A stretch of 64,000 bases of DNA, from positions 92,610 through 156,609 of IMG/VR virus record IMGVR_UViG_3300036774_000066, one strand, 5' to 3'. The notes beneath the pieces were generated by a model. The model searched no databases. It was not told the origin of the DNA and was given only the letters and a program-made list of their open reading frames with translations. The DNA is from a virus. Made by a program: the position numbers and the translations under genes. Below are positions 12,743 through 21,366 of the stretch, piece after piece. Position 1 is the stretch's first letter; each line of letters opens with the position of its first letter.

Positions 12743-14923
12743 CTATCCTTTCGGAACCCACATATTATTTTTATAGACAAAAGGAAACAGCGTTCCCCAT
12801 GTCCTACCTATCGAAATCTCTGCCAACATCGGAACTTTCCACTCAGTAATTTTGATTTCCATGATATTCTGCAACATCAAGACCATTTCTGTAAACTTCG
12901 CCGGATTTCTTGCGTCTATCGAGAAGTTTATCTCATCGTGAATGGATGACTTGAGATAAATCCCATCATCTCTACCAATCCAATTTCGACACTTGTTGTA
13001 TATGTTAATCAAAGAAATTCGCATCATGTCTGCTGCGCAACCCTGAACAGGGTGATTCGTACAAGTCCTATCTGCATATCCAGACATTCTTCTGCTGCCA
13101 AGCGAATACCAATGTCTAAGTCTGCGCTTACGCCCAAAATAAGTGGAAATATACCCGTTACGTCTCCCAAAATTCATCACACCGTCACACCAACTCCGAA
13201 TACCAATAAGACCTTCCCACCACCTGTCAAGTAAAACCTGTGCCTCTATTTCAGATATTCCAAGCTGACGTGAAAATGTCTTAGACCCACCTTGGTATAA
13301 TGCTCCAAAGTTTAACGCTTTTGCAGCCTTCCTTTTTTCCTTGTCATATAAGGATTCGTCATTGTTACATATACACATCAAAGCAGTAGACTTATGCACA
13401 TCTTTATTGTTTGTAAAAGCATCTATCCAAACAGGCTCGTTCGCTAAATTTGCTGGAATCCGTAACTCCTGTGCTGCATAATCAATTGACACCCACAGAT
13501 GATATGGGTAATTTGGCTTGTATGCAGCACGTATGTTCTCGTCAAGTGAAAAACCCTCAATCCCGTCCTTACCATCAACCTTCTCAAAACGGTAATTCAG
13601 GAAGGAAAATATATCTGGTGAGTCTACAGAAACAGGTTCTTCTATTGCCTTGTAATATGCAGGGTGCGGCTTTGGAATCGCTTGACCGTTAATCTTGCAA
13701 AAATACTTATTCTTTGCATCAGAACCAGAGGCGAAACGCCCCGTGGGTACAGCGTTATGTTTGTAGGCAAATCTGACGCCTCCTCCCAAATCCTCTCTCC
13801 ATTCATTCAAAAACGGCTTACAATATGTCGTCTCAAACTTCTTCAGCTTCTTATACCTGACCAACAAAGGTATAACCGGATGCTGACCTATTAACTCCTC
13901 CAATGCCTCTTCATCCGTAGAGATACTCTTTCCTGATTTTGTCATCTTCTTAGGCTGTATTCCAAGCCTCTGTAAAGCAATCAGTAATTGCTTCGTTGAT
14001 CCTAACCCAAAACTATACCCAAAATGAGCGAAAATCTCCATTGACAAATTAGCCAACTTATCTGTAACTTCTGAATCCAGCTTCTTAACCAAATCTCTGT
14101 CAATTTTAACAGGGTCATCTTCCATTACCATTAAAGGCACCAGAACTTGATTGTCAATATCGCATACAAATTTCATCTCTTCATATACATGATACAAGAC
14201 AAAAATCAAATTGTACGGGGCAAGCACGTCATCACACGCATACGCAAAGCAGTCATTCGGGTCATTGTATGCAAAGTTCGTTACCTCCTCCCGTTCACTC
14301 CCTACGCTATCCCCCGCCTCTCCATCCCCTTCGGAACCTCCCTCCCCATCCTGACTACCCTTCTCCCCTTCCGGTCCTTCCATGACCTCCTCGAAGGTCT
14401 TCATCTTCCACCCAAGAAAGTGCAAAGCTGACCATTTCAAGTTAGGCATTCGGACATTCGTATCTGCGTTGAATGTAACCACGGATAAGTCAAAGTAAGG
14501 CATCTGGTCAATATCCATAAACTTTCCGAGTCCGGCCTTCTTTAATACTCTATAATCAAACCGATAATTGTAGAATAATGCACGCTTCGCATATTTACAA
14601 AAAGCAGCAACTACCCGTAAAGCCAAATCAAGAGGTACATTCTTTCCAACATGGTGTCCTACAGGCATGTAAAAGGCTTGTGTTTTACTTATAGCAATAG
14701 AAATTCCAACAAGATTTTCCTTCTCTGTGTTCAACCCTGTCGTCTCTGTGTCAATCGAAATTAGTTCTGGCTGAAAAGCATGTGCAGCAGCAATCAGATT
14801 ATTCAACTGATCTTCTGTTGTAATCAAACGCCTATCTTGACCTGAAGGATAATTCGGGTCCGGCTGTGCAGCACTGTACCAATGCTTATATCCCTTTTGA
14901 CGGGCATCTTTCCCAATTGGCAT
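12743..14923 (-). CDS. Family A DNA polymerase with 3'-5' exonuclease
   Basis: 726 residues. The exonuclease motifs are intact: SIDTETTGL (Exo I), FYNYRFDYRVLK (Exo II) and YACDD (Exo III). Polymerase motifs: A, SIDYAAQELRI; B, RKAAKALNFGALYQG; C, SSIHDEINF. The motif B position that sets dideoxynucleotide preference is Phe, as in E. coli Pol I. No 5'-3' exonuclease domain; the separate nuclease at 21367-22332 would supply it. Between Exo II and Exo III there is an acidic low-complexity insert (GSQDGEGGSEGDGEAGDS and flanks, residues about 185-215). This is the likely phage replicase. It shares a TGATG overlap with the primase-like gene. Confidence 0.95.
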   Translation of the reverse strand: MPIGKDARQKGYKHWYSAAQPDPNYPSGQDRRLITTEDQLNNLIAAAHAFQPELISIDTETTGLNTEKENLVGISIAISKTQAFYMPVGHHVGKNVPLDLALRVVAAFCKYAKRALFYNYRFDYRVLKKAGLGKFMDIDQMPYFDLSVVTFNADTNVRMPNLKWSALHFLGWKMKTFEEVMEGPEGEKGSQDGEGGSEGDGEAGDSVGSEREEVTNFAYNDPNDCFAYACDDVLAPYNLIFVLYHVYEEMKFVCDIDNQVLVPLMVMEDDPVKIDRDLVKKLDSEVTDKLANLSMEIFAHFGYSFGLGSTKQLLIALQRLGIQPKKMTKSGKSISTDEEALEELIGQHPVIPLLVRYKKLKKFETTYCKPFLNEWREDLGGGVRFAYKHNAVPTGRFASGSDAKNKYFCKINGQAIPKPHPAYYKAIEEPVSVDSPDIFSFLNYRFEKVDGKDGIEGFSLDENIRAAYKPNYPYHLWVSIDYAAQELRIPANLANEPVWIDAFTNNKDVHKSTALMCICNNDESLYDKEKRKAAKALNFGALYQGGSKTFSRQLGISEIEAQVLLDRWWEGLIGIRSWCDGVMNFGRRNGYISTYFGRKRRLRHWYSLGSRRMSGYADRTCTNHPVQGCAADMMRISLINIYNKCRNWIGRDDGIYLKSSIHDEINFSIDARNPAKFTEMVLMLQNIMEIKITEWKVPMLAEISIGRTWGTLFPFVYKNNMWVPKG

Positions 14924-15366
14924 CAGACTTTCCTATTCAATAACGTATTCATAAAAGACAAACAAACCATATTCGCATAACTCAAAAAGTCTACTCTCTG
15001 TGCAATGAATTTCGATCTCTCAAAAAGCAAGTTGCCCCTCAAGTCAATCCTCTCAATGTCCGCGTACCCATGCAAAATCTCGTCTGGGACATCCCCCCGA
15101 GAACGTAAAGTTCTTTCTATATCAACATCGGTATACCCAAGAAACACCAACACATCATAAGGCCGATACTGTTTAGCCTCTGAAAAGCAATGCAGACAAT
15201 CCTTAAATATCTTTCCTGACCTTCTTCCTCCTGCTTCATCGTCATGGAAGGGACAGAAACAAAGCTGCCCAACATAAGGGTCTTCCAATCCTACCTGTTC
15301 AAGTAAAGGCAGGATTTTGAAGTCCTTGTTCGCCCACCGTATCAATACTCCTCTTGACAAAGGCAT
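14923..15366 (-). CDS. Primase-type CHC2 zinc-binding protein
   Basis: 147 residues from MPLSRGVLIRWANKDFKILP. The block CFCPFHDDEAG, then KIFKDCLHCFSEA, matches the CPFH...CxxC zinc domain at the N-terminus of DnaG-type primases. The RNA polymerase (TOPRIM) catalytic part is absent; the remainder is helical and unlike TOPRIM. It may recognise the template for a primase coded elsewhere, or act with the DnaB-like helicase. The ATG is four bases after the stop of the small membrane gene. A GTG at 15387 is an alternative start. Confidence 0.65.
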   Translation of the reverse strand: MPLSRGVLIRWANKDFKILPLLEQVGLEDPYVGQLCFCPFHDDEAGGRRSGKIFKDCLHCFSEAKQYRPYDVLVFLGYTDVDIERTLRSRGDVPDEILHGYADIERIDLRGNLLFERSKFIAQRVDFLSYANMVCLSFMNTLLNRKV

Positions 15367-15370
15367 AGGC

Positions 15371-15529
15371 TCATTTTTTCTCCCCACTAACCAAGGGGTT
15401 TCCCAAGGAAGAAAGAGACGAAATAGCTATATCAACCGAAACCACAAAGCCACTTAGCAGAAACATAATAGACAAAATAAGAAAAATTCCTGTAATACCG
15501 TGTCTCTGAACCACTGAAAAAATCGGCAT
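15371..15529 (-). CDS. Small single-pass membrane protein
   Basis: 52 residues: MPIFSVVQRHGITGIF then a membrane helix (LILSIMFLLSGFVVSV) and a polar tail ending GEKK. GGAGGG lies four bases before the ATG. It fills the whole gap between the helicase and primase-like genes. Function unknown. Confidence 0.6.
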   Translation of the reverse strand: MPIFSVVQRHGITGIFLILSIMFLLSGFVVSVDIAISSLSSLGNPLVSGEKK

Positions 15530-15530
15530 A

Positions 15531-16922
15531 CTACCCTCCAAATCCAGGTAAGGTATTCGTTACCAGTAATTGTGTAAAGTCAACAGGAGCAGAAACTCCT
15601 CCCGTTCCTTTTTCATCTCCGACAACACAATATTCAGGGTCAAAAAAGACAGTAACAGGACTTTCAAAGGTAGTCACATATCTATTCTTTGGTAAATTTA
15701 TCAATATCTCCTTTCTTTGCTTCAGGGAATCCGAAGTATAAACAAACGACACGTATGTTGAATCTCTCTCCAATGCGTTTATCTCAGCCAACGCAGTAAG
15801 AGGGTATGCTCCCTCTACCCCTCCCCTCGTTGGCTTTCTGACAATATCATACCACGTCCTATTTGTCTGAGATAACATCATCAGGGAAAATGAAGTCCCG
15901 TGAAAGTCCATACAAAGATTGTTGAAAAAAGCAACGTACCTATTCGCTGGCTCTTCCATATCATGTGGAGCAAGAAACTTGAACTTCTGCGCGTAATCCA
16001 CAACCATGTAATGAATCGGAAAATTCAGCCTTGACAAGCGAGACAAAATACCAGAAAATGACGTATTTGAAAAGTCAGAAATATCAAGTATTTCCAACTT
16101 GCCATGCTCAGAGTTATTCAACAAGTCATCGCTTACTTCATCGAGTATATGGCTCTGCTCCTCTGGATTCATAGTTGCAAAAATTATCTTTTCCTTCGGA
16201 ACCGGACGAAAGATACTCCTGAATTTTTCGTGTTTGGAATGCCTTGACAAAAAGTAAGACATCAACAAGTGCTTCGGCATCTCAAACGACAAATACACAC
16301 CATTCAAACCACATCTAACAGAATTTCCATACGCCGCCGACAACCCCAACGTGGTCTTTCCTTGACCTGCAAACCCTCCCACTGAGTACATAGTCCCGAA
16401 TGCAATCCCTCTCAGATGCTCGTCCAACTCCTTTACAAACGTCAACATTCCTACAGGCGCAGACTTCCTCTTCAGATACGCTTCTTTGAAACTAAGTTGC
16501 TTCTGCTCAGTTACAGAAGAAACTTTCTCCAATACCTTAGAAATCTGCGAAAGAAGCTGGTCCTTAGATAACTTACTTATGCCCTTTGAAATCTCCAATA
16601 ACGACCTTGACAACTCGCCTTTTTGAACAGCATCTTGATGTATCTCAATGTACCCAAGAAATTCCGCAATGTTAATATCATCTTTCAATGCTGGAACTGA
16701 CCCTGTATACCCCATGTTCCCTATGATAAAATCAAGGGAAGGAATTTCCTTAGACTTTACAACAAGTCCAGAAATACGATTCAACAGCGGATCATCCAAT
16801 ACAGGAAGTACCGCCTGAAGCAATGCACACTTCTTCTCAAACGGTTGACCACCGAGAAGGTAGCCAATCATGTAATCAACAGGAGTGTAGTTGATATATG
16901 TAGTATTACTTTGTTCCGACAT
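15531..16922 (-). CDS. DnaB-like replicative helicase
   Basis: 463 residues. RecA-fold motor: Walker A GFAGQGKTT (around residue 184), NGVYLSFEMPKHLL (as in the DnaB FEMS region), Walker B HYMVVDYAQ, sensor SLMMLSQTNR, and the ERDSTYVSFVY then LINLPKNRY segment near the C-terminus where DnaB has its arginine finger region. The N-terminal 160 residues are helical and probably form the hexamerisation/primase-contact part. It would unwind DNA ahead of the family A polymerase. It overlaps the upstream gene by 17 bases. Confidence 0.85.
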   Translation of the reverse strand: MSEQSNTTYINYTPVDYMIGYLLGGQPFEKKCALLQAVLPVLDDPLLNRISGLVVKSKEIPSLDFIIGNMGYTGSVPALKDDINIAEFLGYIEIHQDAVQKGELSRSLLEISKGISKLSKDQLLSQISKVLEKVSSVTEQKQLSFKEAYLKRKSAPVGMLTFVKELDEHLRGIAFGTMYSVGGFAGQGKTTLGLSAAYGNSVRCGLNGVYLSFEMPKHLLMSYFLSRHSKHEKFRSIFRPVPKEKIIFATMNPEEQSHILDEVSDDLLNNSEHGKLEILDISDFSNTSFSGILSRLSRLNFPIHYMVVDYAQKFKFLAPHDMEEPANRYVAFFNNLCMDFHGTSFSLMMLSQTNRTWYDIVRKPTRGGVEGAYPLTALAEINALERDSTYVSFVYTSDSLKQRKEILINLPKNRYVTTFESPVTVFFDPEYCVVGDEKGTGGVSAPVDFTQLLVTNTLPGFGG

Positions 16923-17271
16923 TCTTTTTCTTCTTTGCTATTCTCCTGTGATAAAAAAGAATCATAGCCCTCACGCACTTCTCCAACTCCGAAGGCTTTG
17001 TAGGGTATGCCAACTCAGCCACAGCACCCAAGTAAAACCTCTTCGCTATTGGTGTTGACAAAGAAGGAACATCCCTCACAACAACATACACAATCCCGCT
17101 CAATCTTAAATAGATGTATCTCCAAACTGTAAACTTAGCATTAGAGATAAAAAGGTACTTGGTTTTAACCGACAAAATTCCCTTGACAGACTCATACTCG
17201 TATCCACACTGCCCAAGCACGAGTGTCAAAATATCCGCAGATTCTTTATCAAGAAACACTGAAACTTTCAC
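16906..17271 (-). CDS. Hypothetical basic protein
   Basis: 121 residues from a GTG start reading MKVSVFLDKESADILTLVLG, with AAGGAG eight bases upstream. The frame runs further back, but that part overlaps the upstream gene's C-terminus. Ends in a very basic tail (HRRIAKKKKNVGTK). Lies between the zinc-finger gene and the DnaB-like gene, so a replication accessory role is possible. No family recognised. Confidence 0.55.
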   Translation of the reverse strand: MKVSVFLDKESADILTLVLGQCGYEYESVKGILSVKTKYLFISNAKFTVWRYIYLRLSGIVYVVVRDVPSLSTPIAKRFYLGAVAELAYPTKPSELEKCVRAMILFYHRRIAKKKKNVGTK

Positions 17272-18136
17272 TCTTTTTTCTCCTTTTCTTAGGTTCTTCT
17301 TCTCTCGGAAGTGGCTCAACTCCTCTTCCCGCCCTCCCTGGATCACTTGCCGCATACGTTATCTTTTTCTCCGCGACGGAAGAAGAGGGTGGAGGTGGAA
17401 TCTTCTTTTCAGGCTCAGGCTTCTTTACCGGGGGAGAAACAGAAGGGGCTGGCTGCGGCTTTACTGCTGGTTTTGACAAAACAGGCTGCGGCTTCGGTAA
17501 AACGTCTCTCACACCTGTAGTATTTCCCTCGTATCGAAGTGTATGAAACCCCACAGACCCTAAAAAATCAGCTATGTCAACATTCCCAACTGTTTCTCCT
17601 TGCAACCTCTCTCCGTTCTTGTAGTAATATCTACTGTAAACCGGAAACGCCTTGCCCTTCACAAACACCCATGTATATCTTCTACGCATCTGCCTATGCT
17701 CAATCAAGTTCGCAAAGAGATTAGGCAGACTATTGTTTACATGCTCATGGAACCCCGCATATATCGCAAGAAATTCATAACACGCCAAATCTGCTAACCC
17801 ACGGCACGGCTCAATCTCAGGCGTACTTTGCACAAAAATCTTGATAATATCATCCGTCTCTATTTTCCTGAACGAGTTTGAAAATCCCGCCCTCGCCCAA
17901 AAATAAGCTGCTGCCCAATTCACAATTCGAGGGTCAGTCACATTGACATAGTAGACAATATCACGCGCAAGGTTCTCGTTCTTCAACTGTTCCGCTATCC
18001 TCGCATCCCCTGTAATCTCTCCAATAGCCAAATCAATCACCCTCTGCATTGAGTCATACTGAAAGCAACCACATGGCACCCAAAGCCCTTCTGCGTTCTT
18101 ATAGTACCTGTTCCCATCACAAACACTACAAGCCAT
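17249..18136 (-). CDS. Zinc-finger protein with proline-rich tail, replication neighbourhood
   Basis: 295 residues. The N-terminus MACSVCDGNRYYKN then VPCGCFQYD is a compact four-cysteine knuckle, as found in some helicase loaders. The middle 150 residues are helical with no Walker motif. The C-terminal quarter is a proline/lysine-rich disordered tail (PQPAPSVSPPVKKPEPEKK). It sits between the SNF2 helicase and DnaB-like helicase genes. A loader or adaptor role is an inference from position and the zinc knuckle only. GGAGGG precedes the ATG. Confidence 0.5.
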   Translation of the reverse strand: MACSVCDGNRYYKNAEGLWVPCGCFQYDSMQRVIDLAIGEITGDARIAEQLKNENLARDIVYYVNVTDPRIVNWAAAYFWARAGFSNSFRKIETDDIIKIFVQSTPEIEPCRGLADLACYEFLAIYAGFHEHVNNSLPNLFANLIEHRQMRRRYTWVFVKGKAFPVYSRYYYKNGERLQGETVGNVDIADFLGSVGFHTLRYEGNTTGVRDVLPKPQPVLSKPAVKPQPAPSVSPPVKKPEPEKKIPPPPSSSVAEKKITYAASDPGRAGRGVEPLPREEEPKKRRKKSESFSVS

Positions 18137-18157
18137 AAACCCTCCACACTCAATACG

Positions 18158-19696
18158 TCAAACTGCCCTTATTCCATCAGGCTGTTGTAAAATAAACGCT
18201 CTGTCCTCCGCAGACATCTTGCCTATCTCTTTCTTCCTCCACAACAAATCCTTCCGCATCTTGACAATGTAGCCTTTAGAAACTTCAGCACCAATCTCCG
18301 GCAAATTCGGGTTCTTTGAAACAACCTTCGTGATCTTGTCTGCGTTGTGCTCCAACATCAACCTCTTGTACGAGTCAATTGTTCCCTCTGCCACTATGAT
18401 ATACACTTCCATAAACTCATGCTCAGTGTTCATGCGCACCACACGCCCGACCACCTGTATAAACTCACCAATAGAAAATGTCAAGTTGAAAAAGATAACT
18501 GTATTCGATACCTGCAAGTTCAGACTTTCCCCGCCCGCGCCCGTCATAAGTATGATTGACCTCGGGGCAAACTCATTAACGATCTGCTCCCTCTTGGCAA
18601 GCGTCGTGCTTCCTGTGACTACATGCAAGTCTACTCCACAGAACCTACCTCCTATCAGGTACTTCAGCCTGTCAAGTGACTCCCTCAATGAAGAGTACAC
18701 AATCACTGCCTTTCCTTCTGCCAACTTCTTCTCAATCAACTCCAAACACTTCGCTTCCTTAGATGTATACAAACAACTTGACTGAGTTGGAATAGAAAAA
18801 TCACTGCCCCTCAAACAAGTGTCCACGGCTATCTGTAAATCCGGCAACCTCGCCGCAAAATCCTTGTACGTCCCTCCCAAAATACCCATAGCTGCACGTA
18901 AATAGATCAGATTTTCCTGCCTTGACAAAACCACAGGCTCATAGCTAAACCGTACATCAAAATCCCTAAATCTTGACATAACATACGGCTTAATCAACTC
19001 CCGCAGGATTTCCAAGTTCCTGTATCCGACTATATCAAATATCGTCCGTAAACCTAACTTCCTCATCTTTCTAATAGTAAACTGCATCATAAACTGAGTC
19101 TTTGTTCCTAACACACCAGGAAACATGAAGTTGACCAACACGTATAGGTCTTCTATGTGATTCAGCAATGGCGTAGCCGTCAACCCCCAACAAACTAAAC
19201 TATGCTGCTTCAACACTTTACATAATCCATACCAAGTAATGCCCTTCTTCTTGTCATTCTCTCGGTAAAACTGACCCTTCTTGATTTTATGCATTTCGTC
19301 CAATACCAACACAACGCTCTGCCCTCTCAAGTATAGCTTCTCCAAGTAGAGTTTTGCATCCTCCAACTGATGATACGTGACTATCGTTATGTCCTCTTCC
19401 CCCGGTGTCAAAGGTGCATACTCCGTCATCGACCACTCAGGGCGACAAAGGAAATACTTGTAATGAGTCTCACCCTCAATCTCTTTCAACCAAGTAACCG
19501 TAGCTGACTTTGTACACACAACAAGTAAATGGAATTTTTTGTCAGGGTTCTTTCTGCGTAAAGCCTCAAAGGAAACCAAAGCCGCGTATGTCTTCCCCAA
19601 ACCTGTCCCAAAAGCAAGTATATGATCGGACGGCTTCGACAAGACCTGTAAAGCCTCAACCTGTTCGGGAGCTAATAGCATGTCAAAGTGACCCAT
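18158..19696 (-). CDS. SNF2-type superfamily 2 helicase/ATPase
   Basis: 512 residues. SF2 motifs in order: I, AFGTGLGKTYA; II, VVLVLDEMHKIKK (DEMH box); III, CWGLTATPLLN; V-VI, MTGAGGESLNLQ and FIQVVGRVVRMN. The layout and spacing fit SNF2-like ATPases found in phages, thought to remodel protein-DNA complexes or help recombination and replication. No nuclease or other fused domain. It opens the replication gene run 18136-12743. The 210 bases upstream contain only a hairpin. Confidence 0.9.
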   Translation of the reverse strand: MGHFDMLLAPEQVEALQVLSKPSDHILAFGTGLGKTYAALVSFEALRRKNPDKKFHLLVVCTKSATVTWLKEIEGETHYKYFLCRPEWSMTEYAPLTPGEEDITIVTYHQLEDAKLYLEKLYLRGQSVVLVLDEMHKIKKGQFYRENDKKKGITWYGLCKVLKQHSLVCWGLTATPLLNHIEDLYVLVNFMFPGVLGTKTQFMMQFTIRKMRKLGLRTIFDIVGYRNLEILRELIKPYVMSRFRDFDVRFSYEPVVLSRQENLIYLRAAMGILGGTYKDFAARLPDLQIAVDTCLRGSDFSIPTQSSCLYTSKEAKCLELIEKKLAEGKAVIVYSSLRESLDRLKYLIGGRFCGVDLHVVTGSTTLAKREQIVNEFAPRSIILMTGAGGESLNLQVSNTVIFFNLTFSIGEFIQVVGRVVRMNTEHEFMEVYIIVAEGTIDSYKRLMLEHNADKITKVVSKNPNLPEIGAEVSKGYIVKMRKDLLWRKKEIGKMSAEDRAFILQQPDGIRAV

Positions 19697-19750
19697 TGCT
19701 TAATCCTACTCCTATCCTTAATCCAAATAGACTAATAACCCACAAAATCA

Positions 19751-19784
19751 AACAGGAGAAGAAATTTCATTTCCCTCTCCTGTT
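19751..19784 (-). terminator. Hairpin, possible weak terminator
   Basis: Minus strand: a perfect 9-base-pair stem AACAGGAGA/TCTCCTGTT with a 16-base loop, then TGATTTTG. It lies in the 210-base gap (19697-19906) between the HAD and SNF2 genes. The T-run is interrupted, so termination is uncertain. No gene is seen in the rest of the gap. Confidence 0.4.
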
Positions 19785-19906
19785 CTTTCTGAAACATTGG
19801 TATTTGTTATATGAGCAATGTCCTCTTCCCCTATTGGTTTTTATGCCGTAAGGTTCGGAGTCCAAGACTCTCAAAGTGTTAGAAAATGCACGATGTTTGT
19901 CCTATT

Positions 19907-20290
19907 CTATCCGTTTCTCTTTTTACCTTCCCAACTCTTAAAACCCTTTATCTCATTATACGCTTTTTCCCAATTTCCCCGGAAGGTTATTCCCATATCG
20001 TCCAAATACACGTCAGCAAAAATTTTCCTTGAGTCATGAGTTTGATCTGGATTCTCGTTCACATGGTCATACGGTATTCTATTAGCGTCAAGGTACTTTT
20101 TCAACAACCCTTCTTCTTCTCTCGCTGTCCAAATAATAATCATCCACCCCTCATCGTGGAGTTTCTGAAGATACTCCGCAGCACCCTCAATAGGAGAACC
20201 AAAGACACCCTTACCCTTATCTCCCTCAGAATAATCTGCAATAACTCCGTCAAAGTCAACTGCGAGAGTTTTTCTTCTTTTCTCTGCCAT
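19907..20290 (-). CDS. HAD-superfamily hydrolase
   Basis: 127 residues. Motif I LAVDFDGVIADY (DxD), motif II region MIIIWTAREEE (Thr), and the C-terminal VYLDDMGITFRG (acidic motif IV) fit small HAD phosphatases. No cap domain. Phage HAD proteins of this kind act on nucleotides or on 3'-phosphate nucleic-acid ends; the substrate cannot be told here. Its start lies inside the end of the acetyltransferase gene (35-base overlap). Confidence 0.8.
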   Translation of the reverse strand: MAEKRRKTLAVDFDGVIADYSEGDKGKGVFGSPIEGAAEYLQKLHDEGWMIIIWTAREEEGLLKKYLDANRIPYDHVNENPDQTHDSRKIFADVYLDDMGITFRGNWEKAYNEIKGFKSWEGKKRNG

Positions 20291-20924
20291 ACTGTTCTTC
20301 CTCTGCCTTGTCTAAAAACTTGTTTACATCTGGACTAAGCATCAACGGTAGAAACTTCTTTACTTTTGAGTCAGGCCAATTCCACCACTGTAAACGAAGG
20401 AATCTCTTGATAGTCTTTGAATCAAAACGCACCTTAATAACTTTAGCAGGATTTCCACCAACAACAGTGTAGGGAGGAACATCTTTTGTGACAACAGAGT
20501 GAGTCGCTACACAAGCCCCATCCCCAACGGTAACTCCATGAAGAATCGTTGCGTCGTTCGCTATCCAAACATCATTTCCGATAACAACCGGACCTTTCGA
20601 CTTCGGGTGTCCTTTTATCCTCCACGCAGCCTCACAAAAAATGGTAAAGGGATACGTTGTAGCCCAATCCATTCTGTGATCTCCGTTAATGAAAATAACC
20701 GAATTGGCAATAGAACAATATGATCCTATTGTCAAGTTTCCTCCATACTCACGCCGCCCACAAACCTGCACCTGTCCAATATAAGTGTGTTTTCCAACAA
20801 AAACCCACGGATAAGTCTCAAGAAATCTCTGCGTCATCAAAGCAGAGCTATTTGTGATATATGTATTTACAGCACGAAGATACTGCTCCTCAGACATTCC
20901 TTCATGAAAGTCAACATCAGGCAT
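20256..20924 (-). CDS. CatB/Vat-type hexapeptide acetyltransferase
   Basis: 222 residues from MPDVDFHEGMSEEQYL. Left-handed beta-helix repeats run from about residue 65 (IGSYCSIANSVIFI, VVIGNDVWIANDATIL, VTVGDGACVATHSVV). The segment NGDHRMDWATTYPF matches the xenobiotic acetyltransferase signature, including the catalytic His, and VVGGNPAKVIKVRF is the usual C-terminal coil. It transfers acetyl from acetyl-CoA to a hydroxyl acceptor such as a sugar or antibiotic. In a phage, acetylation of host surface glycans is plausible. GGAG lies seven bases before the chosen ATG. Confidence 0.85.
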   Translation of the reverse strand: MPDVDFHEGMSEEQYLRAVNTYITNSSALMTQRFLETYPWVFVGKHTYIGQVQVCGRREYGGNLTIGSYCSIANSVIFINGDHRMDWATTYPFTIFCEAAWRIKGHPKSKGPVVIGNDVWIANDATILHGVTVGDGACVATHSVVTKDVPPYTVVGGNPAKVIKVRFDSKTIKRFLRLQWWNWPDSKVKKFLPLMLSPDVNKFLDKAEEEQYGREKKKNSRS

Positions 20925-21363
20925 ATAGGCTCTCCAAAGAAATACCACAATAGGCACAAATCAAGCTAACCAAAATATCTTCTTTTTTCAAAACCCCATT
21001 TACAAGTAAAAGCAAGAGCAAATTCCGTAGCACAGAAACAGTTTCCCCAGATAACTCAGGGATATGCGTTGTACACTCCGAAAAAAGAACATGCTTGCAC
21101 TTGTAAACATTAGAACAAACTCTACATTTACTCTGAACAAACCTCTCATGAAAATCCCTACCATGCTTCTCAATCCATTGCAACCCGAAATCATCTCCGG
21201 GGTCTTTATGTATCCTTTCCCCTTCCACCCACTTCTCAAGTTCCATCATGTGAGTTTCAGCGATTTGTTTCCTCTTGTAAACACTACTCCCCACTAATAC
21301 CTGTAGATTTTTCTTAATCTCTCTACTCTTTTTTCTCCCAAGAAGCCAACGTAAAAAGTGCAT
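20917..21363 (-). CDS. Hypothetical cysteine-containing protein
   Basis: 148 residues from MHFLRWLLGRKKSREIKKNL. The middle carries CRVCSNVYKCKHVLF, a probable zinc knuckle. The C-terminal third is strongly hydrophobic (VLRNLLLLLLVNGVL). No family recognised. It overlaps the acetyltransferase gene by 8 bases and follows the exonuclease gene by 3. Confidence 0.55.
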   Translation of the reverse strand: MHFLRWLLGRKKSREIKKNLQVLVGSSVYKRKQIAETHMMELEKWVEGERIHKDPGDDFGLQWIEKHGRDFHERFVQSKCRVCSNVYKCKHVLFSECTTHIPELSGETVSVLRNLLLLLLVNGVLKKEDILVSLICAYCGISLESLYA

Positions 21364-21366
21364 AAA

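Noticed and set aside
19697-19906. Possible small gene or tRNA in the gap between HAD and SNF2 genes
   Set aside because: Only frames of 21 codons or fewer without ribosome sites. A GGTTCGGAGTCC string on the plus strand does not fold as a T-arm.
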